From Macrotrachela quadricornifera (Eukaryota > Rotifera > Eurotatoria > Philodinida > Philodinidae): a DNA stretch of 64,000 bases. Positions within the stretch are counted from its first letter, which is position 1. Every line of letters begins with the position of its first letter. Below the pieces are notes generated by a model, which saw nothing but the letters and a program-made list of their open reading frames with translations, was not told the DNA's origin and made no database searches. Positions 23,456 to 34,075 of the stretch are shown here, in pieces. The position numbers and the translations under genes are program-made. The stretch spans positions 1 through 64,000 of the forward strand of contig JAJEKB010020415.1 of NCBI GenBank assembly GCA_022393335.1. The letters run 5' to 3'.

Positions 23456-26151
23456 AAATGAACTGAATTATTTTTGCGCTAGTTGTTGGAAATATATCGA
23501 ATTACAGAATTTCACCAGACAAAAGTAATTCAAAACATTTTTTTACCATTATAGGACTGTCGAGTATTAAGAGCAGCTAAATTATCAAGGCTATTTCGAG
23601 AAGTCATGTTTTGGTATAAAAATTAAGAACTAATTTTACTCCCAATATATTATTAGAAACAGCAGTCTTTATGCTACAGAAATCATCATTGGACATGCTT
23701 TTTCACTTCTCTTCTGATATGAAAACCTAATAGAAAATAGGAAATGGTCTTGCTCAACGGTGCCAATGTAAGAGCTATTTTTTCAGAAGTATTCACTTTT
23801 CGTACTTTTCCTTCTTCTTACATTTCTTCTAAAAAATATATCTGCTACAAAATTTGTAGTTTAGACATTATTCTTTTCTATAGAGAAAATTTGGTTATTT
23901 GGCAGTCGACGGTATTGTCTAACAGCCATTAACATTTTTTTAAAGAACTTTGCACCACTTATTAGAACGTGCGATCGAGTATTCTGCCCGCACAATTGTA
24001 TTTGTCTCTATTGAAATTCAAAGAATCTGGAAATCATTGATTAAATACTATTTATAACCTTACAAAGTTCAAATTTATACATGTAAATAAATCACATGAT
24101 TTTTGTTTCGTTCTTCTTTTTATTATTCTATTTATGAATGCATAGAATATTCAATAAAGTAAATTTCTTTCAAACTATTATAAAGTGGCTCGAAATATTA
24201 GGTTATCCTTTTTTTCTAATTCATTTTAACTGAAATTTATTGAAAAAATCTAGACAACGTGTATAGATCTATAGTAATTAATCGATAATAACAAATCTAT
24301 CATATTGAATGTCATTCATCAAGATTTACTGCTGACAAGTCTATAAACAGACATAAATCAATTAAACATATATTTTTTTTTAACATAGCAGACTTTCCAA
24401 GAAATTTTCTTTTAACACATCTTTGGTGCACAGATTTGCGTTTGTTTCCTTAAAGATTCTAAAAGTTAAATTGACACACCCTAGCATTTTAGAAGAAGTT
24501 TGAAGTAATTCTAAAGTTCAGGCATAAATGAGACTCTTACTTCTTCAGCTGCAAATGCAATTCTATTCACATTATATCCTGCCTTCATTCTGCATCTTTC
24601 TATCGGTTATCTAATAATAATTATATGAAAAATTTGCTGAGATGTACAAGAACGATAGGTTATATCAAATATCACTGTTGAAATAAGCAAAAAAATAATA
24701 TCATTTAGGTATTTTTCGAAGGCAAAGTACGATTTGTTGTTTGCATAGAATGTTTTCTCTGTCAATATATATATGTTGTAACTTTTATTAAATAATTCTT
24801 GCGGAAAAAGATTTCATTCATGTTTAATATGAAATTTAATTGAAAAATTTTTTTTTTAAAATAGTAGGAATATACAAGATTTTTTTCAAAATAAACTTTG
24901 AGTTTGATCTACATATCTGTCTGGATAATTATCCACACAGAAAAATAAAGCACATTTGGAGGTATACTTAACTGTTCATTGGTTTAAAATTGGAAGCGAA
25001 AAGAATTTTTATGTTCTTACCTGTCTGATTTGCAGTGCCGAATGGAAACTAGAAACAGAAATAATAATATATATAGATGCACTACAAAAATAAAAGAATA
25101 TAACGGACCCATTGCTTAATTTTGCTAAAGATTGAAGTATTGTCGTTATTCTCTAAAAAACGAAAGCATTATAAAGAAACATTAAGAGTTTTATCGAAGA
25201 TTTTGAACCGTATAGATTTCTAGATTTGAGTACCATTTTATGAACCTCTTTTTTATCTTCTCTTTCAAGTTTAAACCAAAAAGTCTCATAAAATGGTATC
25301 GAAGCATAAAATCTTAAAAGATTTTGTGTAGGAACTCTTTTACAGAATAAAAGCATTCTCTATCGTTTGCAAATGTACTGTCAAATAGAGATATCACTTT
25401 TACATTCCGTTTCCGAGAACGGGAAATAGAAATGCATTTTCCACTTCTGTGAACGAAAAACGCATAACAGTTTTAAACAAAAACGTCTAAACATCTCGAT
25501 ATATCCAGCAAAAGCTAGAAAATCCAATCTTAATAGTGCTTCCATTTCTCAAGAATGAAAAACTAAAACACGAGAAATGCTTATATCTCTATTGAATTTT
25601 TGATAAAGTTTAAGCTTATTTGCGTTTTCATTTGAGAGAACAAGGGTCGCATAATAGTCTCGAATGAAAATACTAACAAACATGTATACACATCTCGATA
25701 CATTCAAAAAACACTAGAAAAGGCAACTTTCAACAGGGTTTCGTTTTTTAGGAACGGAACGCTAGACGATGAAAAGCGCTGACCTTCTTAATGTCGAAGC
25801 ATTTTTGGTTTTTTTCGATCATCTGTATAATTACAAGACACTATTAACAATGTATAAGGGAGAAAACAATCTTGTTTAGTTGCATTATTCTTATTTTTTT
25901 TCTAACTTTTTTGTCAGCTGTTGTCATAATGTTATGATGAATGCTCTCTTCAGAGAAAGGTATCATAATGAACTATTTGTAGTCTTAGTGAAAGTTTAAA
26001 ACTTTTCTTGGTCTTGTTCATTTCGTAGGAATCTATCTATGGTTATAGATAATTCAAAGAGCCGTAACAGATAAAAAATGGTTCTAGTTGTTTAAAAGTT
26101 TCATGGCGCACCTTCTTTTTCTATAACAGACTACGTTTCTAGGGATACTTC
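23456..26151. other. Gene-free AT-rich region
   Basis: No supported gene. Within 25380-25800 two stretches resemble each other directly (AACATCTCGATATATCCA..GCTAGAAAA against CACATCTCGATACATTCA..CACTAGAAAA), each near a TTCC-GAACGG word, suggesting an old duplicated repeat of ~200 bp. Confidence 0.35.
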
Positions 26152-26153
26152 TA

Positions 26154-26718
26154 CACTGAAAAATAATGATATATCCCATGTAAAAAAAGTGATTAAAATC
26201 TGATTAAAGATTAAAAATTTGATTAAAAATTGATTAAAATGACACTATTTTAATTGCTTAGCAATCGATTAAACTGTAAATAATCCATAATAATCGATTT
26301 TTTTCGATTAAAACTAGTTAAAAATCGATTATAAACCAAAAACATTTAATTTTTAATCAAAAAAAATCGATTATTATGGATTATTTACGGTTTAATCGAT
26401 TGCTAAGCAATTAAAATAGTGTCATTTTAATCGATTTTTAATCAAATTTTTAATCTTTAATCAGATTTTTTTTCATTTTTTTACATGGGATAGTTACTGA
26501 ATCAAAGAGGATTTTGTGGACTTCAAAAGGTTTCCACTTTTGCAACCAATTTGAAACTATTTTTCTAATGTCTTAGAAGCAAACCTTAAAAACCTTCGAG
26601 AAACCTTTCTGAACTGCTGAAAAACATTTTGTAAGTATCTTAGATTCGTACGAGACCTTTTTAGCAATTTCAATTATTGAAACCAAATGGTTCTACATAA
26701 TACCTATTTTTTTCAGTG
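26154..26718. mobile_element. TA-flanked element, outer of a nested pair
   Basis: CACTGAAAAATA at 26154 and TATTTTTTTCAGTG ending at 26718 are inverted ends, flanked by TA on both sides (26152-26153 and 26719-26720), as in Tc1/mariner-type insertions. Most of its length is occupied by a second palindromic element (26174-26490). No transposase. Confidence 0.55.
26174..26490. mobile_element. Nearly perfect palindromic TA-flanked MITE
   Basis: The ends read TCCCATGTAAAAAAA inward from both sides and are flanked by TA (26172-26173 and 26491-26492). The arms are nearly perfect inverted copies of about 150 bp, with GATTAAA words and the shared blocks GACACTATTTTAATTGCTTA and CCATAATAATCGATTTTTTT. 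At only 317 bp with such well-matched arms it is probably a young insertion, likely mobilised by a Tc1/mariner transposase from elsewhere. Confidence 0.85.
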
Positions 26719-26720
26719 TA

Positions 26721-27829
26721 GTGCAAGTCATTTAAATTAGATATGCGTCATTTCTTTAACATGATTTAATTAACTTAAACCTTAAGTAGCTTGTCTTAAT
26801 CAACAATATTAATAAAAAATAGGCGAGAAGCATCTATTAATCATTATTAAAAACGATTCATGGTCAGAAATGTACTTTTAACTTTACTTTCACTCTTGAA
26901 ATAAAAATATTGTGCTTTAATATTTTCATCTTAAAAAATCAAGGTGAAAATAGTTGTGTCATTGAATAATGCAAAATTTGTGGCTAGAGAATTTCATTAT
27001 GAGACAAATATTTCTCGAAAGTAATCGAAGTTTATAAAGATTGATTAAAGTTCTTCAGAATTGAGTAATTTAAATTGTAACATGGTTTCTTTACCTTGAT
27101 GACTTCCCATGAAACTGTCAAATAGCGTTATTTATTTAGAAATAATATTTTTCTCGTGAGATTTGCAAGTTCACAGATTTGGAAAATTCATCAATAGAAT
27201 TGATTCCCTTGATCCTGCAAAACTTTTGATAAAACTTTATTGGATATCGCTATTTTCGTGAAATAATCTTTTTCTACAAAATTGAAATTAAGTTGTATTT
27301 GTCTTAAGTTTATCATTCAACTAGTTTATTTCAAGTGAATTAAGCATTAGTTGAAAAACATAATACTTATTATTACATGTAAAGTAATAAACATTAACTC
27401 TATTTTACATTAAATTCAATGACTCATTCCTAATTTTTGTTCATACATGGTCTCTTATAATAAGGATAGTCGTCGATCTGGGAGCGGAAACTGAGTTACT
27501 TATAAGTTTATAATTAAGTTGGATCACTTTACCATTAGTCGTAGCAGCTGTGTTGAATTTCACATTTTAATTCTACAGAGATTGTTTTTGAAAAGCAATT
27601 CCAAATTCATCAGTAATTTCAGCATCTGCTGATAAACAACACTATCACAATTAGTAGCTATGAAAACAATATACATCAGAACCGTGTAAGAGCACGTGAG
27701 GCAGAATTATTGAATGATTACTATGGTCTATTTCAAAGTGAAGTGTCCGTGTTTTGGATAAATTTGGAACAACAACGGAAAAATAACTTGAATATTGAAC
27801 GCTGTCTATGGTTGATCTATTCTATTTTT
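26721..27829. other. Gene-free spacer
   Basis: Nothing supportable on either strand; the sequence is AT-rich without long frames. Confidence 0.35.
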
Positions 27830-28880
27830 TTATAAACTAAAAAAAATTCCAGTCGTCTTTCTTTTGAGATATGTCATGAGTTTTAAAAGATAAGCTTAAT
27901 CGTTTTCGAAAATAATATACTTTCTCAACTATAATGTAATGGTTAGATAGCCTGACCTTTCCGCTATCGTTCAATACAAGGTCGAAATCGATAACCTTTT
28001 GCATTCAAAAGATATAAAACTTTAATCAAGACTATTTACGGTTTTTTTTTAATCTGAGTAACTAACTAAATATTTTTCTCTACAAATTCCTGGTCATCTT
28101 CAACTTTGGGACTTGATTTATCAATCGTTAGACATTATATTATTCAATATAAAGACAAAACATAGACCAGGACATTATATAACGATATAAAGTATTGACT
28201 GCTCCTATTATTGCATTTCATTATGATCCTCTACACTTGCTTTTCTTTTCTTGTCCATTCAGATTACTATCTTTTGTTTGTTTAAGAAAATGTGAACCTT
28301 GTAGTATTGTTCAAAGCAAGAGTCAATACCATCTATATATGAAGATAAATGTAAATCAATTCAAGAAAAATTTGGTTTATCAGAAAACAATATTTAATTT
28401 TTTCTCACAATAACCTGTATTGATTATGTAACGGAATCAGATCGTGTGAAATTACTTAGTACGAATTCTTACAACACAGATTATTAATTGAACTAACTTA
28501 AGATATTGATTCACTAGCGTCAGAATGAGTTCAGTGTATAATTTTTGATGACATTTCTAATAGAAATAAAACTTCAAGAGTTAATAAAGCACGTCATAAA
28601 GTTGAAGATGGGTAAGAATTTGTAGAAGAAAATATTTAATTAGTTGCTTAGATTAAAAAAAAGATGATAAATAGACTTGAATAAAATCACTATATTTTTT
28701 GAATGCAAAAGGTTATCGATTTCGACCTTGTGTAGATCAATGGAAGGGAAGTCAGGCTATCTAAACATTATATTATAGTTGAAAAAGTATATTATTTTAA
28801 AAAAGGATTAGGCTCATCTTTAAAACTCAGAAAAGATCTCGAAAGAAAGGTGACCCAATTTTTTCGTTTATTCTATAAAG
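27830..28880. mobile_element. ~1.05-kb foldback element with ~275-bp arms
   Basis: The left arm (27830-28115) and right arm (28585-28880) are inverted copies sharing AATAATATACTTT.TCAACTATAAT, AGATAGCCTGAC, AAGGTCGAAATCGATAACCT and TTTTGCATTCAAAA. The ~470-bp centre includes a short frame at 28195-28413 without any recognised feature. Nested or terminal duplications were not resolved. Same architecture as 12560-13530 and 22266-23264, but the arm sequences differ. Confidence 0.72.
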
Positions 28881-29196
28881 AAATCGAGCAAGCTCGACCT
28901 TAAATAGTGCTAAATATTCAATTTGTATTTCTTGTGTTGTTTCAAAGTTATTCAAACAATGCCTACAGTTATTTCACTCTGATATGGACAATAATCTCTA
29001 TGTACTCTGACATGAAACAATTTTGTTACTTTGCGAATACCTCTGATTTCTTGTTTAACTCAGGTTCTACGTTCTTTTCAACGCTAAAAACATAGAATCG
29101 ATTCTATCACAATGATTTTATTTTACGAAGAAAAAGAATTCCTGCAATTCTGAAGTAGTACGGGTGAGCACTTCTGAACCCACCATGGTTACGCCA

Positions 29197-29315
29197 CTAG
29201 TCGAAAAATTCTTCGAAAATATGTTTAAAATTTTTAGAAAACGTCGGATCAAATAACGAAATTTCTAAAGATTGAGGGAAGATGGCCCCTCGTCCCAGTC
29301 CCGCTCGCAATAATC
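29197..29315 (-). other. Candidate repeat-derived last exon of the ADP-ribosyltransferase
   Basis: Splicing from the donor at 29382 to an acceptor TTGTCAG at 29316 (67-bp intron) keeps the frame open for 39 codons to a TAG at 29199-29197. The DNA here looks like repeat sequence: GGGACTGGGACGAGGGGCC at one side, and the stop lies inside CTAGTGGCGTAACCATGG, which resembles a transposon terminus. If used, the protein tail would be repeat-derived instead of extra TPR units. Confidence 0.35.
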
Positions 29316-29344
29316 CTGACAATACTCATTTTTATATGAGATAA

Positions 29345-30908
29345 TTATTCAAAAATAATAGATTTTCTTTTGATGAGCTTACCTGTAGAATTATTTGTTT
29401 GATTAATATTTGATTTGGCGATAGATGGATTTTTCTTTTTAAATTCGAGTGATTTTTGATGCCATTGAACACTCATGTCATATTTACCTGTTTGTGATGT
29501 AAGCCTGCCAAAATCTTCATACAAATCACCAAGCAAAGGATCATTTGGTGGAAGTTGTTTCAATAAACGATTAAAATATTTTTCAGCCAATACAAATTTA
29601 CCCATATTCAATAATATCTTTCCAAATATTCGAAGATTAGTTTCTCCAATTCCAATTTGTTGTTTCATATGTATAAGAACTTGTTTTAACTCATGTTCAT
29701 CATCACTACATAAAGTCATTTTAATAATCCAAATTTGTTCATCATTACGATTAATACTTTTTAGGCGAAAAATGGATCCAATCATAAATAGTATTTCTGA
29801 TTCATTTGGAATAGCACTAATTTGTCTAATATCAGCAAATGGTTTTGTAGTGACCATCTTAGGATCAGCATCAATTTCAAAAAATACTCGTTCAGAATCT
29901 TTTGTAGGAGTAGAACTTTTGAGAAATGCTAAAGCTTTGTTATATTCAGTACTAGTGGAGAAGAATGAATTGATAGAAATAAATTGGTCAATACTTTGTT
30001 CTAGAATTTTAATTTCATCAATTGTCATTTTTTGGCCTCGATAAACTTTTAATGAATTCTTAGATTGATATTCTTGTAATTGTCGATAAATATCAGAAAT
30101 ATATTGACGAAATAAAAAAATCATATGAATATCTTGTTTTCGTAGAGCGGCATTAAGAATTTTATAAAAAAACATTTCTCTTGTATACCACCATAAAGCT
30201 TTGTTAGGTAAATAATTATTTTGAAATTCCTGAATATTTTTTAGTTCAATATTATTTCCTTCATACTGAGTTTTACAATAATCAATAAGTTCGTTTTTGT
30301 CTGTTTCAGTAGATTTTAATCGTAAAAGACAATCAATAAGAACTTGAGAAAAAACAAATTCTCCATTAACTTCTGCTGTTGATTTACCTGGACTAATACT
30401 TATTGTACAAATATTAATTGATAATGGTTCTTCAACTTTTTTCTGAATTTGATGATCTTCTTTAATTCGTGAAATGAGTTCATCAAATTCAGTAACAACA
30501 GCTTTCACCTGTAAACAATAAATAAAATAAAAACTGTTATTTTCTGTTTAATTTTACCTTTGTAAATTTAGAAGCCCATTGTTCATTGCCTTTTTTATCC
30601 ATACAATAAACATAAATTGATATAACTTGTCGAAGATTATAAATAGATGGTACTAATTCTCGTCCTAATCGACCACTAACAATAAGAGCTAATCGATCTT
30701 TTTCTGAGCTTTGTTCAACATATTGTTGACATTGTTTTATATCTTGAAATTTCTTAAGATAATTAATAATAGAACGTAATTTTTGTTCTGTATCTCGAGT
30801 TTCATTGACATTCGTATTTGAATCGAGCCAAATAAGACAGAATATTTCAAGATGTTTATGATCGACATTTGTGTATGAAAGATCATTTGGCAGGATAGAT
30901 GTAGCCAT
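29345..30908 (-). CDS. NAD(P)(+)-arginine ADP-ribosyltransferase with TPR tail
   Basis: Exon 1 (30908-30558) starts at ATG and encodes 117 residues of the N-terminal domain I associate with bdelloid ADP-ribosyltransferases. A 49-bp intron (30557-30509, GTAAAA..TTACAG, phase 0) leads to exon 2. The catalytic domain has the R-S-E signature of arginine-type enzymes: Arg in VYRGQ (~274 of the joined protein), the SFFSTST strand (~298-304) and the E-S-E motif in PNESEIL (~353-355). One TPR-like unit follows (~415-480, MGKFVLAEKYF..., TGKYDMSVQWHQKSLEF). The enzyme family transfers ADP-ribose from NAD to arginine on target proteins; the target here is unknown. Read unspliced, the frame stops at 29345, but a strong donor ACAG|GTAAGC at 29382 suggests one more exon. 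No signal peptide is seen. Related bdelloid proteins usually have more TPRs, so this copy looks shortened. Confidence 0.9.
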
Positions 30909-32744
30909 GTTAATTGAAGAAACTAAATTTTATAGCGAACTTGAATATCGTGCTTTGATCGAATTATTTAGAAAAATATGTTTTTCAACAGATGAAAAAG
31001 AATATCACATCTCCATTTTTATTATTTTACTTTTCAGTATTCTTTTATTATGTTTCTTTTATTTGGCTCTATAGAGGACTGAAGAAAATAACTCAACTTT
31101 TGTCAATTATTCGCAGATATTTAATAAATTGTAGACATCGGATTAAAATTCGAGTGTTATATATACTTGAAAAAGTGAATTAGACAGATAATTCATTCTA
31201 GCAAGTTTAGATATTAAATTTATCCTAGTGAGCCCCTTCTATTAAAAATTGATTTATATTGATTACTGATATGGGACTCCGATTCGAATTCTCCATTGAA
31301 GAAAACCTTGAAATATCATTTCTGTCAAAGGCTGATTAATGTTTACTTTTCGACTATTTTGAGCATGGACAAAAGCAGAATCGATTTTCGTTTAAGTATC
31401 TTTGCAATAAATGACTTAGCCAACTTGTTTCTTAATGTTTTAAATACCATTTTGTATCTAGTAAAATGCTCTATCGAATAGTATTCAATAGTTGGGTTTT
31501 TGTTTGATTATGAGAGGAAAAGTTTTTTACGAAAAGTGACATAGATCAATATTACCATAGAAAAGTACTGGGAATAACGACTCTTTTTGTGATAACTCAC
31601 CAATGGATCGACAAATCATTCGCATTTACTTCTCTCAGTCGAGATATTTATGAGACGAACCAATATGGAAAATTTCATCGCGATTGGATTTTTCTTTTAA
31701 AAGTTATCATGTAAACGGACGGACCGACGTACTGAACAAGTCTAGAGCCTATCAACTTTTTGCGTACACAAAAAATGTGCACAATTGCGTGTGAAATTAT
31801 TCACATATACACAGTAATCAATTTACATGATATGCACACAGATGTATCACAAAGCATCCTATATTCGCGGATAGACATATGAAAACTGGTGCATGTGCAT
31901 ACATTATATTATCACATGCAAGAACATACCAATGCTTTTGCATATAACTTTGATATATCCTCAGCTGGGACTTCCAAATTTTATAATGATGTAAACCCGT
32001 TACAAAAATATTGAAAAATGTTCTATATATTTGGCATTAAAATGATTAATTCAATGAGGAATCCAGTATTTCATCAATAAGATTTTCGCCAACGAACCTT
32101 ACACTAATGGTAAAAGTTTTGTTAACGAATTTCTGATAATTCATTCAATCTTCACAAAAAAAGTAATGAATACAAATCAAATTTTTTTTGGCACTATTTA
32201 TGACCGTTTTGCATCATGATAATTCTGTTGATTTGATCATATTTCAGTATGATTTCCCCATGCTTATCCTTGTTTGAGTATTCATTTTCTCTTTTGTTCT
32301 TTCATCTAATTCCTTGTTGTATATCTGTTTCTGCATATTCTCTGAATATTTTAAGTTCTATCTCAAATATTTTAGGTAAATATCATACTCTAATTTACAA
32401 TGTGCTCTAAAAAAACTCAGCTAAAACTATTTGAATTTTTCTCGGATCTAAAACTAACGAATGTTGTATAGAATGACACTCATTATTTTCAACGTATCAT
32501 TTCTATTCCTTAATACAGATAACACTGTTTAAATGAAAAAGGTTCTATCATCTGAAAAACAAAGAACTATACTTATCAATTAGAATCATTTTTATTGTTC
32601 CGTATAACTCGTAAGTATTAATGAAATTAAGTCCACTATATTAAATATAATTATTTTTTTGACCACATTCATTGTGTGTCTAATTTTCAGTTTCATCATG
32701 AATCTGTTTGAATATTATTCTAACTGATATCTTGAGTCAATCTT
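30909..32744. other. Upstream region of the ADP-ribosyltransferase and gene-free spacer
   Basis: No supported gene. Short plus-strand frames at 30871-31183 overlap the ADP-ribosyltransferase start or are hydrophobic low-complexity runs. Around 31760-31930 there is a patch of CACA/TGTG alternation (GTGCACAATTGCGTGTG, TATGCACACAG). Confidence 0.35.
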
Positions 32745-33660
32745 CTATATATATAACGAAGAATGTCTGTGTGTCTGTCTGTCTGTTCGTTATGCATTCG
32801 GTCCCTGTACGAGCTAGCGTCATCAAACTTTCCATGGTGCATCCCCAGATCTAGAGGAAGGTCATAGCGAGGTCACCCACAGAGGGTGTGGATGCGGGGT
32901 GTGTGAGTGAAAACTCACCCAGATAGTAGTGTCTTAGCTAACACTACCAAACTTTGCACGGTGCTGTTCTGTGTCTAGCGGTAGCTCGAAAGAGTGCTGT
33001 TGACATTAATAAGAGTAGGGGTGGGGTCGTTCGGGTGAAATTTCACCCAAGTCGTATGGCAATGAAATTTGCATGGATTTTTCAGAAGTTTAGCGAGTGT
33101 GTTATGATTCTGAGATTAATCATTTCGTATCGATGGTCCTTTGGTCTAAATGTGAAAGTCGAAGGTTTCTAATAGATTATAAGAGAAAAAAATGTATACA
33201 AGTGTTTTCTTGATTCACAACTATAGTGTATCCATTAGTTTTCTATGACTCACAGAAACAACGTATTTGTTGTTTTTCTTGACTCACAACGATGAGCTAT
33301 CTATATATATAAAGAAGAAAGTTTGTCTGTTCGCTATGCATTCAGTCCCTGTGATAGCTAGCGTCACAAAAGTTTCCATACTACTTCCTTAGCTTCTGAA
33401 GAAAGTCAATTTGAGGTTGGAACCACCAAACGGGGTACGTGAAAGGGGCTGGATGAAATTTCATCGCGATCAATACAGATCGAGATTCTGATGAGTCTGT
33501 TCGCTATGTATTTAGTCATCGTGAGAGATAGCGTCTTGAAACTATCCGCATCAGTTTTTTGAGTGCGCTAATGAAAGTCGGCAGAGTGATTGGGGGTGAG
33601 AAGGAAGGACGTGGGTAAAACTTCATCCAAGTTGTAAGAGACCGTGATTTTACTCACTTT
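32745..33660 (-). repeat. Repeat of the TTCTTTATATATA family, inverted relative to 4034-5370
   Basis: Units begin with CTATATATATAACGAAGAA (32742) and CTATATATATAAAGAAGAA (33299), followed by CTGTCTGTTCGYTATGCATT and AGCTAGCGTCA. Further partial units start near 32930 and 33497. The block GGGTGAAATTTCACCCAAGT is shared with the plus-oriented copy at 4034-5370. The open frame at 32954-33172 is repeat read-through. Confidence 0.6.
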
Positions 33661-33719
33661 CTAATCAAATGATGCAGTTCAATGCAATTTTGAGAGTGAT
33701 CGTGTCCAAAATGGATGCG

Positions 33720-34075
33720 AGTGAGGATAGCAGCTTGAGCCCGATGAGAAGAGTCCCACTGAAGATGCCTGATGCACGGTGGGAGAAGCTATGTGAAAGA
33801 TACCCCACGCACGACGAGAAAAGCTCTGTAGCAGAGGTTTCAGGTGCGGTGTAAAAAGTCCTATGAAAGAGGTATCACGCACGGCGAGAAGAGTTCTATG
33901 ACGAATACCTAACGCATAGCAGGAACAATCCTGTTAAAGATGGCTGACGCATACCGGTAAAAGTCTTATGCTCGAGGTTTGTTGCAGATGGCTCATCCAC
34001 AGCGGGGAACAGTCTTGTAAAAGACATGTTATGTACAGCAGAAAAAGTCGGGTTGAAGATGCAAAACTTTAACCA
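33720..34075 (+). repeat. Minisatellite, ~35-bp unit, about nine to ten copies
   Basis: Units start near 33764, 33799, 33836, 33871, 33904 and 33939 and continue on both sides. A typical unit has the pattern GATACC..ACGCA followed by CGGCGAGAAGAGTCCTATGA. Copies differ by substitutions and 1-2 bp indels. The short frames over it on both strands (33669-33854 plus, 33679-33882 minus) are consequences of the repeat. Confidence 0.7.

Noticed and set aside
29475..30044. 189-codon plus-strand open frame
   Set aside because: It lies antisense to the ADP-ribosyltransferase catalytic exon and has no domain of its own.
33669..33882. Overlapping open frames on both strands
   Set aside because: They coincide with the 35-bp minisatellite and reflect its repeat structure.
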